Shown in pieces: positions 22,841 through 32,300 of a DNA stretch of 64,000 bases (positions within the stretch are counted from its first letter, which is position 1; each line of letters begins with the position of its first letter). The position numbers and the translations under genes are program-made. The notes beneath the pieces are model-generated. The model was not told where the DNA came from and ran no database searches. It saw only the letters and a list, made by a program, of their open reading frames with translations. Source of the stretch: Acinetobacter sp. ANC 3903 (GTDB lineage Bacteria; Pseudomonadota; Gammaproteobacteria; Pseudomonadales; Moraxellaceae); contig NZ_NEGA01000007.1 in NCBI RefSeq assembly GCF_002135315.1, positions 1 to 64,000 of the forward strand, given 5' to 3'.

Positions 22841-22894
22841 ATTTTCACCTATGACAAAGGCAAAATAGCGACAGACTTTTTTTAGGAACGCATC

Positions 22895-23977
22895 ATGCAG
22901 GACAATGCTATGACACGATGGCTATCACCGCTGATGGCATTTTGCTTATCTTTTATCATCATTGCCACCTTGGCACCGATTGTAGGGATTCAGCTTGATC
23001 GCCAACTTGATTTTTGGTTGTTGTGGATAGGTACTATGCTTATTTTGGCATTACCGATCTGCTATTTAGAAATTGCTTTGGCAAAACGCTCTAAAACGAC
23101 AGCTTTAAATGCATTGTCCAGTTTGACACGTGATGCAGATGCTTCACAGAAATGGCGTATTGTCGGCTGGTTGGCAGTGGTCTTTATACCTTTCTTGGCA
23201 GGTGGCATGTTGTCGAATGCCAGTCAATTATTGGCACAGTTTGCCCTAAATGGCATTGCGCCCAACCTGCTCTTTATGGGTCTGGCAATTGTTGCCGTTT
23301 TAGTTTCATTTGCCCCGCGAAAAATTATTCTTGCTTTAAGCGTAGTGGGTGTTTTTGCTTCGTTGATCCTTTCAAATATCATGGGCACAGCTTTACCGAC
23401 TTGGCATGTCACCCCTGTAGAGTTTAGTGAGTGGGGCAGTGCAACCGTATTGGCACTGGTTGCAAGTGGTTTAGGCATGGGCCTGTATTGGCAAAGTAAC
23501 TTAGCCGTGGTGAAACAGCAAGATATTGCAACTAAAACCGTATTGCCGATCTGGATTGCACAGTTAATGGCTGTAATCGCTTTTGGTTTCTTTTCGGCTA
23601 ATGCTCAGATTCCAAGTTTTACTTTCTCTGTTGCGGTGGTCAGTGCTGCGGCATTGTTATTGCAAATGGCACGTGAACAGTTGTTGCACCGTCAGTTGAA
23701 TATCGTGATTCAATGGCTGGTTGTTTTAGTGGCGGTATTTGTCTGGGCTATTCCAGCCATCACTCCAGTTTTCAATAGCCTGCTGATGCTTTGGGGTTTA
23801 GCAATCTGCCTGATCTATGCCATTTTTGCTGGATGGATCATGAAAATTAGCCATCTGCGTAAAGCGATGAATTTCAGCAATGAGTTATTTTATAACCTGT
23901 GGCGTATTGCCGTTCGTGTAGTGTTACCTGTTTCGATTATTTTGGCAATGATCGCAATCATTGGACAATTGTTCTAA
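22895..23977 (+). CDS. Multi-pass membrane protein, NSS/SNF-transporter-like
   Basis: A 360-residue protein with about ten hydrophobic segments. Two stretches recall sodium:neurotransmitter symporters: LPICYLEIALAKRSKTTALNAL after the second segment and FYNLWRIAVRVVLPVSIIL at the end. The protein is shorter than typical members (over 430) and lacks the standard N-terminal GNxWRFP sodium-site motif, so transport may be altered or absent. Its stop codon overlaps the rnfH start by one base, implying translational coupling. The family assignment is tentative. Confidence 0.6.
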   Translation: MQDNAMTRWLSPLMAFCLSFIIIATLAPIVGIQLDRQLDFWLLWIGTMLILALPICYLEIALAKRSKTTALNALSSLTRDADASQKWRIVGWLAVVFIPFLAGGMLSNASQLLAQFALNGIAPNLLFMGLAIVAVLVSFAPRKIILALSVVGVFASLILSNIMGTALPTWHVTPVEFSEWGSATVLALVASGLGMGLYWQSNLAVVKQQDIATKTVLPIWIAQLMAVIAFGFFSANAQIPSFTFSVAVVSAAALLLQMAREQLLHRQLNIVIQWLVVLVAVFVWAIPAITPVFNSLLMLWGLAICLIYAIFAGWIMKISHLRKAMNFSNELFYNLWRIAVRVVLPVSIILAMIAIIGQLF

Positions 23978-24303
23978 TGAGTGAGTTACAACAGGTTTGG
24001 GTCGCCTATGCAGCACCGCAGCAACAGTTTCATATTGCGGTGCCTTTTCAGCAAGGCATGACCGCTTTAGAGGCGATTGAACAAAGTGGTATTCGGGTAC
24101 AGGTTGATTTGGCAGAACCGCTTGCTTTGGGAATTTTCGGCATGCGCCTGAAAGATTTGCACCATATTTTACAAGCTGGTGACCGTGTCGAGATTTATCG
24201 ACCGCTAACTATCAATCCGAAGGATATTCGACGCAAACGTGCAGCAGCCAACCCGGTTGGACGTTACTGTCGCGGAAATCGCTTTAAACAATTGAAGTCA
24301 TAA
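23977..24303 (+). CDS. rnfH: RnfH-family ubiquitin-like protein
   Basis: A 108-residue small beta-grasp protein. Family marks are the start LQQVWVAYAAPQQQFH, the block VDLAEPLALGIFGMRLK and the end GDRVEIYRPLTINPKDIRRKRA. In E. coli the homologue (RatB/YfjF) lies beside bamE, as here. The role is unclear; the rnf name came from neighbourhood, and no rnf genes are near. It starts inside the stop codon of the upstream membrane-protein gene (taATG) and shares a bidirectional terminator with bamE. Confidence 0.9.
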   Translation: MSELQQVWVAYAAPQQQFHIAVPFQQGMTALEAIEQSGIRVQVDLAEPLALGIFGMRLKDLHHILQAGDRVEIYRPLTINPKDIRRKRAAANPVGRYCRGNRFKQLKS

Positions 24304-24306
24304 GAA

Positions 24307-24334
24307 AAACCCCTCAATGAGGGGTTTATTTTTA
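24307..24334. terminator. Terminator between rnfH and bamE
   Basis: AAACCCCTC/GAGGGGTTT stem with 3-base loop and a T-rich tail on the plus strand. Confidence 0.88.
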
Positions 24335-24345
24335 TTTTAAAGCGT

Positions 24346-24744
24346 CTATAGTGGGGGCGCAGTTAAAATCGCTTCTTTTGAACCTGGTAAGCCGGGTTGA
24401 GATTCTGGAATAGTTTCTAGACCTTCAATCTTTTGCACCGTACCGGTTTGATCGAAGTAAATTTTTAAATGTTGACCATGTGCTGCAGGAATGTTGGCTT
24501 TTTTAGCATAAGTTCCTGGGGTGTAGTTGTAGATATAGTCCCAACGTAAAGGATTCATTGGATCTGTGACCGTTGGACTGCCTAGCAAAAAGCGAACTTG
24601 TTGGTGGCTCATACCGACTTGAATTTTTGATGCTTGTGCTTGAGTTAATGGTGTTCCTTGAGGAATATCAACTTTATAAACGCCCAAGGTCGAACAGCCT
24701 GCGAGCAGTGAAGTGACGAATAACGTCAACATGATTTTTTGCAT
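24346..24744 (-). CDS. bamE: Outer membrane assembly lipoprotein BamE
   Basis: A 132-residue lipoprotein (SmpA/OmlA family) of the BAM complex that inserts beta-barrel proteins. The signal peptide ends in the lipobox LAGC with Cys17. The mature part has the family pattern PQGTPLTQAQASKIQVGMSH then VRFLLGSPTVTDPMNPLRWDY. The C-terminal tail rich in proline is typical of Acinetobacter. It is divergent from fur across 112 bases, a conserved neighbourhood in gammaproteobacteria. Confidence 0.95.
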   Translation of the reverse strand: MQKIMLTLFVTSLLAGCSTLGVYKVDIPQGTPLTQAQASKIQVGMSHQQVRFLLGSPTVTDPMNPLRWDYIYNYTPGTYAKKANIPAAHGQHLKIYFDQTGTVQKIEGLETIPESQPGLPGSKEAILTAPPL

Positions 24745-24856
24745 TTTGCTACACTATCCCAAATTAATTATGATGCATTTGATCCACGGATAGATCATAC
24801 TGCATCTTAACTTTGTTGCATATTCCAACTTTAAATTTGTTGAGAGACCCTTTTAC

Positions 24857-25294
24857 ATGCCTATTTCAAATCAAGATTTACGCAAAGCTGGACTTAAAGT
24901 TACGCTTCCACGAATAAAAATATTAGAATTATTAGAAAATTCAAGACAACATCATTTAAGCGCAGAAGATATTTATAAGACTTTACTTGAACAGGGTGAA
25001 GATGTCGGTTTAGCAACTGTGTATCGCGTGTTAACACAGTTTGAAGCTGCAGGTATTATCCAGCGTCATCATTTTGAAAATAATCATTCAGTTTTCGAAA
25101 TTATGCAAGAAGATCATCACGACCATATTGTCTGCCAAAATTGCAATAAAGTGGTTGAATTTACCAACGACGTGATTGAGCATGAACAACATGAAGTTGC
25201 CGAAAAATTTGGCTTTACTTTAACCGGTCATTCTTTGAATCTGTATGGTTATTGTGATGCAGCTGAATGCCAAGACGCATTACGTAAAAAATAA
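24857..25294 (+). CDS. fur: Ferric uptake regulator Fur
   Basis: A 145-residue Fe(II)-dependent repressor. The winged helix spans residues 1-80 (AGLKVTLPRIKILELLEN; GLATVYRVLTQFEAAGII), followed by the metal-binding and dimer domain with HHDHIVCQNCNKVVEF (Cys pair for structural zinc) and a late Cys pair around YGYCDAAEC. It is divergent from bamE. I see no unequivocal Fur box in the 112-base gap. Confidence 0.97.
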   Translation: MPISNQDLRKAGLKVTLPRIKILELLENSRQHHLSAEDIYKTLLEQGEDVGLATVYRVLTQFEAAGIIQRHHFENNHSVFEIMQEDHHDHIVCQNCNKVVEFTNDVIEHEQHEVAEKFGFTLTGHSLNLYGYCDAAECQDALRKK

Positions 25295-25314
25295 TACTGA
25301 CCTGGAATCAGTTC

Positions 25315-25350
25315 AAAAAAAACAGGCTTCAAATGAAGCCTGTTTTTTTT
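25315..25350. terminator. Bidirectional terminator between fur and pilU
   Basis: ACAGGCTTCA/TGAAGCCTGT stem with AA loop, flanked by A-run and T-run. Confidence 0.93.
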
Positions 25351-25368
25351 TGCATCTTAATCCGAGCC

Positions 25369-26490
25369 TTAAGCCTGACCATCGAAAGTAATATTCGAAC
25401 TGGCGCGCATTAAGCGGTCGCCACCTTCTTCCGACAACTTGATTTGCAAACGCAGATCGTTAGGGGAATCCGCATGTTTCAATGCATCTTTATAAGTAAT
25501 CTGTTTGGCTTTGTAGAGGTCAAACAGTGCCTGGTCAAAGGTTTGCATTCCCAGCTCACGTGAACGTTTCATCAGGTCTTTAATTTCATGAACATCACCT
25601 TTACGGATCAGGTCTGAAATTAAAGGTGAGTTGATCAGGATTTCAATAGCGGCACGACGTGATTTTCCATCTACGGTTGGAATCAGCTGCTGCGCCACGA
25701 TCGCTCTTAAATTGAGGGACAAGTCCATAAACAGTTGATTGTGACGGTCTGCTTCAAAGAAGTGAATAATACGGTCAATCGCCTGGTTGGCATTGTTGGC
25801 GTGTAGGGTAGCAAATACCAGATGGCCGGTTTCAGCAAAGGCAATCGCATAATCCATGGTTTCGCGCGAACGGATCTCACCAATCAAAATGACATCGGGT
25901 GCCTGACGTAAGGTATTTTTCAAAGCAACTTCAAAAGAGTCGGTATCAATGCCCACTTCACGCTGGGTAATAATGCAGCCTGCATGTTCATGGATAAATT
26001 CAATCGGGTCTTCAATGGTAATGATATGACCCTTTGAATTTTGATTGCGATAGCCAATAATAGATGCTAAAGAAGTGGATTTACCTGTACCTGTCGCACC
26101 CACGAACATAATGATACCGCGCTTGGTCATGGCCAATTCTTTTAAAATAGGTGGTAACTTCAGCTGTTCCATGGTTGGAATGACAGTTTCGATACGACGC
26201 AATACCATACCGGGTTCATCGCGTTGTTGAAATGCACTGACACGGAAACGGGCAGTTTTGTCGCGGTTGCTGATGGCAAAGTTACATTCGCGAGTTTCAG
26301 CAAATTCTTTACGTTGCTTTTCACTCATTATTGAGTTTAAAAGTTGTCCAACAATTTCGCCAGTCAGCTTGGTCTTTGCGATGGGCAGAATCTGGCCATT
26401 AATTTTCATGGATGGTTCAACATCAGCCGTAATAAACAAGTCAGATGCCTGTTGTTGAATCATCAAATTGAGTAAATCATTAAAATCCAT
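25369..26490 (-). CDS. pilU: Type IV pilus retraction ATPase accessory PilU
   Basis: A 373-residue GspE-type ATPase. Walker A reads GATGTGKSTS, Walker B sits in APDVILIGEIR, and the histidine box is HLVFATLHANNA. Compared with PilT it has a longer C-terminus and lacks the AIRNLIRE motif (here SPLISDLIRKGD), which marks PilU. PilU works with PilT to retract pili under load. It lies 26 bases downstream of pilT on the same strand, the usual pilTU operon. Confidence 0.95.
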   Translation of the reverse strand: MDFNDLLNLMIQQQASDLFITADVEPSMKINGQILPIAKTKLTGEIVGQLLNSIMSEKQRKEFAETRECNFAISNRDKTARFRVSAFQQRDEPGMVLRRIETVIPTMEQLKLPPILKELAMTKRGIIMFVGATGTGKSTSLASIIGYRNQNSKGHIITIEDPIEFIHEHAGCIITQREVGIDTDSFEVALKNTLRQAPDVILIGEIRSRETMDYAIAFAETGHLVFATLHANNANQAIDRIIHFFEADRHNQLFMDLSLNLRAIVAQQLIPTVDGKSRRAAIEILINSPLISDLIRKGDVHEIKDLMKRSRELGMQTFDQALFDLYKAKQITYKDALKHADSPNDLRLQIKLSEEGGDRLMRASSNITFDGQA

Positions 26491-26516
26491 AATAAGAACC
26501 CCAATCCGTTTTAAAC

Positions 26517-27554
26517 TTATAGGAATGCTTCTGGCTGTTTCGCCATGGTGCGCGCAGTTTGCGAACTGATGATGCCTTTAGAGACCAAGGTTTTTAAACT
26601 TTGATCAAGCGTAGTCATGCCGTAGTTAGCACCGGTTTGAATGGCAGAATACATTTGTGCCACTTTGTTTTCACGGATCAGGTTACGAATTGCAGGAATA
26701 CCAATCATGATTTCGTGTGCAGCGACACGACCACCACCATTTTTCTTGAGCAGGGTTTGTGAAATTACAGCCTGTAAGGATTCAGACAACATGGCACGTA
26801 CCATGTCTTTTTCTTCAGCAGGGAAGACGTCAATCACACGGTCAATGGTTTTTGCTGCAGAGGTGGTATGCAGTGTACCGAATACCAAGTGACCGGTTTC
26901 AGCGGCAGTCAATGCCAAACGGATGGTTTCAAGGTCACGCATCTCACCGACCAAAATAATATCCGGGTCTTCACGCAGGGCAGAACGTAATGCTTCGTTA
27001 AAGCCATGGGTATCACGATGCACTTCACGCTGGTTGACCAGACATTTTTTAGATTCGTGTACAAATTCGATCGGGTCTTCTACCGTCAGGATATGGTCAT
27101 AACGCTGGTCGTTAATATAGTCGACCATCGCGGCAAGTGTGGTCGATTTACCCGAACCTGTAGGTCCGGTCACCAGTACAATACCGCGTGGGTAATTACA
27201 AATATCTTTAAAGATTTGACCCATGCCTAAATCTTCAATGGTGAGTACTTTTGAAGGAATGGTACGGAACACGGCACCTGCACCACGGTTCTGGTTAAAT
27301 GCATTCACACGGAAACGGGCTACGCCTGGCACTTCAAATGAAAAGTCAGTCTCTAATTTTTCTTCAAAATCACGACGCTGTTTATCATTCATAATGTCAT
27401 ACACAAGTTTGTGTACTTCTTTATGTTCCAAAGCCGGCAAGTTAATACGGCGAACTTCGCCATCGACACGGATCAGTGGCGGCATCCCGGCAGATAAGTG
27501 TAAATCTGATGCCCCGTTTTTAGCTGAAAATGCTAAAAGTTCAGTGATATCCAT
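26517..27554 (-). CDS. pilT: Type IV pilus twitching motility ATPase PilT
   Basis: A 345-residue hexameric ATPase that retracts type IV pili. Walker A is GPTGSGKSTT, Walker B lies in DPDIILVGEMRD, the His box is HLVFGTLHTTSA, and the PilT signature AIRNLIRE is near residue 290. The N-terminal PAS-like domain begins with the typical NGASDLHLSAGMPP. The GGGGAA ribosome site is well placed. It is divergent from yggS across about 100 bases, the arrangement seen in many pseudomonads. Confidence 0.97.
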   Translation of the reverse strand: MDITELLAFSAKNGASDLHLSAGMPPLIRVDGEVRRINLPALEHKEVHKLVYDIMNDKQRRDFEEKLETDFSFEVPGVARFRVNAFNQNRGAGAVFRTIPSKVLTIEDLGMGQIFKDICNYPRGIVLVTGPTGSGKSTTLAAMVDYINDQRYDHILTVEDPIEFVHESKKCLVNQREVHRDTHGFNEALRSALREDPDIILVGEMRDLETIRLALTAAETGHLVFGTLHTTSAAKTIDRVIDVFPAEEKDMVRAMLSESLQAVISQTLLKKNGGGRVAAHEIMIGIPAIRNLIRENKVAQMYSAIQTGANYGMTTLDQSLKTLVSKGIISSQTARTMAKQPEAFL

Positions 27555-27653
27555 AATTTCCCCGAGTTCATTTAAATGTTATTTATTTTGATAGAATAAT
27601 AAGGCTTTCCCCAAGCTTAACCAACAGTTAGTTGCAGGGGCAGGCAAAAAAAG

Positions 27654-28364
27654 ATGAATGAAATGAGAACCTCGTCAATGAATAGTCTTCAACACCCACG
27701 AAATCAAGTTATACAGCAAATTGAAGAGGCCTGTAAACAAGCCCGGTGCAATGCGGGAAGCGTACAGTTACTGGCTGTTTCGAAGACGCATCCAAGTGAG
27801 TCTTTACGGGAGATGTACCAGACCGGACAACGTGCATTTGGAGAAAATTATTTACAAGAGGCATTGGATAAAATTGAATCTTTAAGTGATCTGGATATTG
27901 AATGGCACTTTATTGGTCATGTGCAGCGTAATAAGACTAAACATCTGGCAGAGAGGTTCGCCTGGGTGCATGGCGTAGACCGTCTGATTATTGCAGAGCG
28001 TTTATCCAACCAGCGCGAAGCTACACAAGCGCCGTTGAATATCTGTTTGCAAGTGAATATCGATGGGCAGGACACTAAAGATGGTTGTCAGCCGAGTGAG
28101 GTTGCAGACCTGGTTAGACAAATCAGCCGGCTGCCCCATTTAAAGTTACGTGGTTTGATGGTGATTCCCGCACCGAATAATCATCAGGCATTTTTAGATG
28201 CTCGTGCATTATTTGAAAGTGTAAAAGCTGAGCATGCACAGCCTGAAGATTGGGATACCTTAAGTATGGGAATGTCGGGGGATATGCAGCAAGCGATTGC
28301 TGCGGGTTCGACCATGGTTCGTGTAGGAACTGCACTGTTTGGTGCACGGGATTATTCAAAATAA
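27654..28364 (+). CDS. yggS: YggS-family pyridoxal phosphate homeostasis protein
   Basis: A 236-residue fold-type III PLP-binding protein without known catalysis, involved in vitamin B6 balance. The PLP lysine lies in LLAVSKTHPSESL (K44), followed by FGENYLQEALDKIE, WHFIGHVQRNKTKH and LSMGMSGDMQQAIAAGSTMVRVG, all family marks. Several in-frame ATGs sit at 27654, 27663 and 27678 with no decisive ribosome site, so the N-terminus is uncertain by up to eight residues. It has its own terminator. Confidence 0.93.
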   Translation: MNEMRTSSMNSLQHPRNQVIQQIEEACKQARCNAGSVQLLAVSKTHPSESLREMYQTGQRAFGENYLQEALDKIESLSDLDIEWHFIGHVQRNKTKHLAERFAWVHGVDRLIIAERLSNQREATQAPLNICLQVNIDGQDTKDGCQPSEVADLVRQISRLPHLKLRGLMVIPAPNNHQAFLDARALFESVKAEHAQPEDWDTLSMGMSGDMQQAIAAGSTMVRVGTALFGARDYSK

Positions 28365-28394
28365 ATCGCGAAAACATCAATGCTGATGATTTTG

Positions 28395-28422
28395 AAAACT
28401 GAACTTTAGGGTTCAGTTTTTG
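28395..28422 (+). terminator. Intrinsic terminator after yggS
   Basis: AAAACTGAAC/GTTCAGTTTT stem with a 6-base loop and T-rich tail. Confidence 0.88.
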
Positions 28423-28526
28423 TTTTAAAAATTGAACTTTCCACTAAATTTGGGTACAAAAATAACAATCTAAAGGAATAATCTCAATAAGAAACCATTT
28501 ATTCGACAGGAAAAATAGGGAAGTGT

Positions 28527-29324
28527 ATGGCAGCATATTATCAACTGATTGAGCGAAATACGGATGCAACCGGGGAAGTTACCGCCCATTATCGCTCAAC
28601 AATACTGGCACAAGGTGCGTGGAATGAGCATGAGCAACACATGGCACCGGCCACAGGCATTATCTGTGCGGAATTAGACCGTTTCATGCCACGTCAAGAT
28701 ATGCGTATTGGCCGTATCAGCCTGGATATTTTAGGTCTGATTCCTGCTGGAGCGTTTAGTGTCAGCACCAAAGTGATTCGCCCCGGAAAAACCATTGAGC
28801 TGATTGAGTCGGAAATGAAGTCGCAGGGTAAAACCTGTATTGTGGCCAGGACTTGGCGCATGATGACGCAACATAGCCAGTCAGTAAAAGGTCTGGAAGA
28901 TGCACATGCAACTGGGCCTGAAGCTGCACCGATCTGGGAAGGAATCCGCCAGTGGCCGGGTGGCTATATCCAGTCGATAGAAGCCAGAAGCCATCAGCGC
29001 CGTGCAGGTAAGGGCATCGTTTGGTTACGAACCCAGCATGACATGGTTGAGGATGAGTCCACGAGCGATTTTGTGCGTTTAATGGGGATGGTGGATACCG
29101 CCAATGGCATTGTACCGCGTCAGGATTGGCCATTTAGCTGGGGCTTTCCTAATCTGGATTTGCAAATCCATATGCACCGTTTGCCCCAGGGCCAATGGTT
29201 GGGTCTGGAAACCATGCAGCAATATGGAGAAGATGGTATTGGCCTGAGCAGTTCGGTACTGCATGATGTGCATGGCCCCTTTGGGCGCAGTGAACAGATT
29301 TTGACATTGCGTCCCATCGCCTGA
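28527..29324 (+). CDS. Thioesterase-family (double hotdog) protein
   Basis: A 265-residue acyl-CoA thioesterase-like protein of the 4HBT_3/TesB-like group. The N-terminal hotdog contains FMPRQDMRIGRISLDILGLIP and TKVIRPGKTIELIESEM; the C-terminal half contains FVRLMGMVDTANGIVPRQD and SSSVLHDVHGPFGRSEQILTLRP, with the usual end 'GP(F/I)GRseQ'. Such proteins hydrolyse acyl-CoA. The GGGAAG ribosome site precedes the ATG. Single gene, own terminator; substrate chain length unknown. Confidence 0.85.
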   Translation: MAAYYQLIERNTDATGEVTAHYRSTILAQGAWNEHEQHMAPATGIICAELDRFMPRQDMRIGRISLDILGLIPAGAFSVSTKVIRPGKTIELIESEMKSQGKTCIVARTWRMMTQHSQSVKGLEDAHATGPEAAPIWEGIRQWPGGYIQSIEARSHQRRAGKGIVWLRTQHDMVEDESTSDFVRLMGMVDTANGIVPRQDWPFSWGFPNLDLQIHMHRLPQGQWLGLETMQQYGEDGIGLSSSVLHDVHGPFGRSEQILTLRPIA

Positions 29325-29339
29325 CCGACGCTTGCCTGA

Positions 29340-29373
29340 TAAAAAAGCCTAGAAGATGATCTAGGCTTTTTTA
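29340..29373. terminator. Bidirectional terminator
   Basis: AAGCCTAGA/TCTAGGCTT stem flanked by A-run and T-run, between convergent thioesterase and sbcC genes. Confidence 0.92.
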
Positions 29374-29399
29374 TGCTTTTGGGGATGAGTTTTTAAATT

Positions 29400-32300
29400 T
29401 TATCCCACAATCTCAATGGTACTTGCCCCAGCACCCAAAGGTTTAACCTGAATCTGCACGGGGATTCGTTCGTGCATTTCCTGAATATGCGAGATCAGCA
29501 CCACTTTACGGCCCTGATTTTGCAGTTGATCCAGTGCATTCATGACCATGTGTAAAGAAGAGGCATCCAGCGTGCCGAAGCCTTCATCAATAAATAAGGA
29601 TTCAATTTTCATCGAGCCTGAGGCCATATTGGCAATGGCAAGTGACAAGGCAAGGGCAGTCAGGAAGGATTCTCCACCTGAAAGTGAAGCAACCGAACGG
29701 GTTTCTCCATCCATGTCGTGATCAATAATAGCCAGACTCAAGGAGTGCTCCAGGCGCTTCAGCGTATAGCGCTGTGACAGCAGGGCCAGTTGCTGGTTGG
29801 CATGTTCAATCAAGATATCCAGATTGTATTGCTGGGCATAATCACGGAATTTTTTACCGCTGGCATCACCCATCAGTCCTGAAATTTTGCCCCAACGATG
29901 TTCTTCGGTTTGAATTTGCTGAATACGTTCGGCGAACTGCTGTTGCTTGGCCAAATTGCGCTGATGCAGTTCTAGTTTGATATTGTGTGCATCACGTAAA
30001 GCCTGGGCATCTTTCAGTTGTTGCACCAGTTCATTAAGTTTTTGCTGTAATTGTTTAAAGTCAATTTCAGGCTGCTGAACAAGATGTTGCAGTTGCTGCT
30101 GCTGTAAGGTGTTGACTGCCGATTGTGCATCAGTCAGGTTGCGTTCAGAGGCCTGAACAACCTGACGGATATGTTGTTCTTGTTCATTGGAAATCTGCTT
30201 AAGCTGTTTCAGTACAGTCAGATTGAAATCGTTATGTTGAGCAAGCCAATGCTGGATTTCTAAATTTGCAGTGGACTGTTGAGCTTCAAGTTGTGCCAGC
30301 TGTGTTTTGAATTGATCGAGCTGGCGTTGTTGTTCAATGAACTGCTGACGAACTTGATCATAACTATGGCGAACTTGGTTGAATTGCAGCTGTAAAATTT
30401 TTCTTTCTGCATCGTATTCACTGAGCCAGTCATGAGGTTTTTCAACCTGTTTCTGTGACATGTTGAAAATCAGTTGCAGCGCCTGTTCGGTATTTTCCTG
30501 TCCTTTGCGTTGCAAATCTGCTTTTAATTTTTCAGTTGCAGCAATTTGCTCAACACCAAAATTCACTTTTTGATCGAGTGTATTGAGATGCTGCTGTTGT
30601 TCAGTTATCTGTTTAGCCAAACTTTCCAAGGCTTGTAGCAGCTCTGCCCGTTGGCTTAATTGCTGTGCCAGTGCAGAAGCAGTGACCAAGGTTTGAACCG
30701 ACCAGGCCTGTTTTTGTTCAGCTGAAAGCAGATCAATAATGTACTGAATATTTTGCTCAGCCTGATGCACACTCGAAAGCTGTTGCTGGATGTGCTGAAT
30801 GTTTTGGATTAAAGCACGCTGCTCTTGTTGAGTGCGTTCTAATAGCAGCAGTTGTTGTTCAATCTTATCCACATTGTCTTGTAGCGCTTGTGCAGACTGA
30901 ACAAGCTGTTGCTCAATCAGCTCCGATGATTGAGCAAAATCAAGTGTGATTTGTACACTATCAGCCAAGGATTGTAATTGTTGCTGAACGTTGAGGGTTT
31001 CATGCGCTAATTGTTTGAATCGCTGCTGATGCTGTTCTAAAGCTGAACTTTGCTGCGTCAAACTGTGTTGCACTTTTTGCCATGCCTCAAAGCTTTCCTT
31101 TTCCAGCTGTATGGCTTGCTGTTCTTGTTGTTGCTGTAGCTGCATCAATTCATCAGACAGGGTTTTATGGTCTTGTTTGTAAGGATGTGCCGTACTGCCA
31201 CAGACCAGACAAGCTTCGCCGTCAATCAGCTGTTCACGCAGCTTTTCGATATTTTCTGCATGCAATAAACGCTGTTGTTGTAGAACGCGTTGTAAAGTTT
31301 CGCGTTCTTGCTGTTGAGATTGATATTTCAATTCAGCTTGCGCTACTTGTGTTTTTAAATCTGCAACTAATTGCGTAAGTTCCGTGCATCTTGCTTGAAC
31401 CTGCTGTTGCTCTATGTTGATCTGAACATATTGCTTGAACTGGCTTTGAACCAGACTGAGCTGATGACTCTGTTTGAGCTGGTTTTCACGACTTTGGCGT
31501 TGTGCCGAAAGCTGCGCACTGATCTGTTCATCCTGTCCAAATTGTTGTTGCAATGAGGAGAGTTGTTGCTGCTTTTGCTCAAGTTGAGTGGCCGCAGAAT
31601 GAACTGAACCATAGGCTTGTTCAAAGTTTTGATATTGCTGGATAAAGCGTTGCAATGGGTTTAAATGTGCTTTTAAACCATCATCCAGAGTTTTGAATTG
31701 CTCGGTTTGAATCAGTACATGGGCTTGCTGTTGGTGTTGTTGCTTGAGCTGTTCAAGCTGTTGCTTGAGCTGGTTTTGCTGATCGAGTAAAGGTTGTTGC
31801 TCCTGTTTGAGCTGCAAAATTTTGCCATGGGAATCTTTGAACTGCTGACCAATATATTCACGTTCCTGAATGCATTGGCGAACCTGGTCTATGGTTTGCT
31901 GATGGGTCTGTTCAAAAGTTTGCTGTGCTTTGAACTGCTCATCTACAGTTTGAAATTGCACTTTTTCCAGTTCATGGCGCTGTTGAATAGTAGCGAAATG
32001 TTGTTCGGTAGTTTGCAGCTGTGGATGCAGTTTTTGCAGATCAGATTGAACCTTATGCTGTTGAATCACACTCGGGCGAATTGAAGCAAATACTTCAAGT
32101 TGTTTGAGTTGTTCACGTTCACTCGCCAATTGCTGATATTGCAGTTGTTGGGCTGCAAGTTGTTGTTGGCGGGCTTGAATATCTTTTTCAAGTTGCAGCT
32201 TACGTTCAAACCATTGCTGCTGCTGATTCAGCTTGTGCTTTTCAGTTTCCAGTTGCGTGAGCTGTTGTTGTGTTTCGGCTAATTGTGTTTGATGATCAGA

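Noticed and set aside
27223..27591. Plus-strand reading frame across pilT
   Set aside because: Antisense of an unmistakable pilT; codon pattern is a mirror of the real gene.
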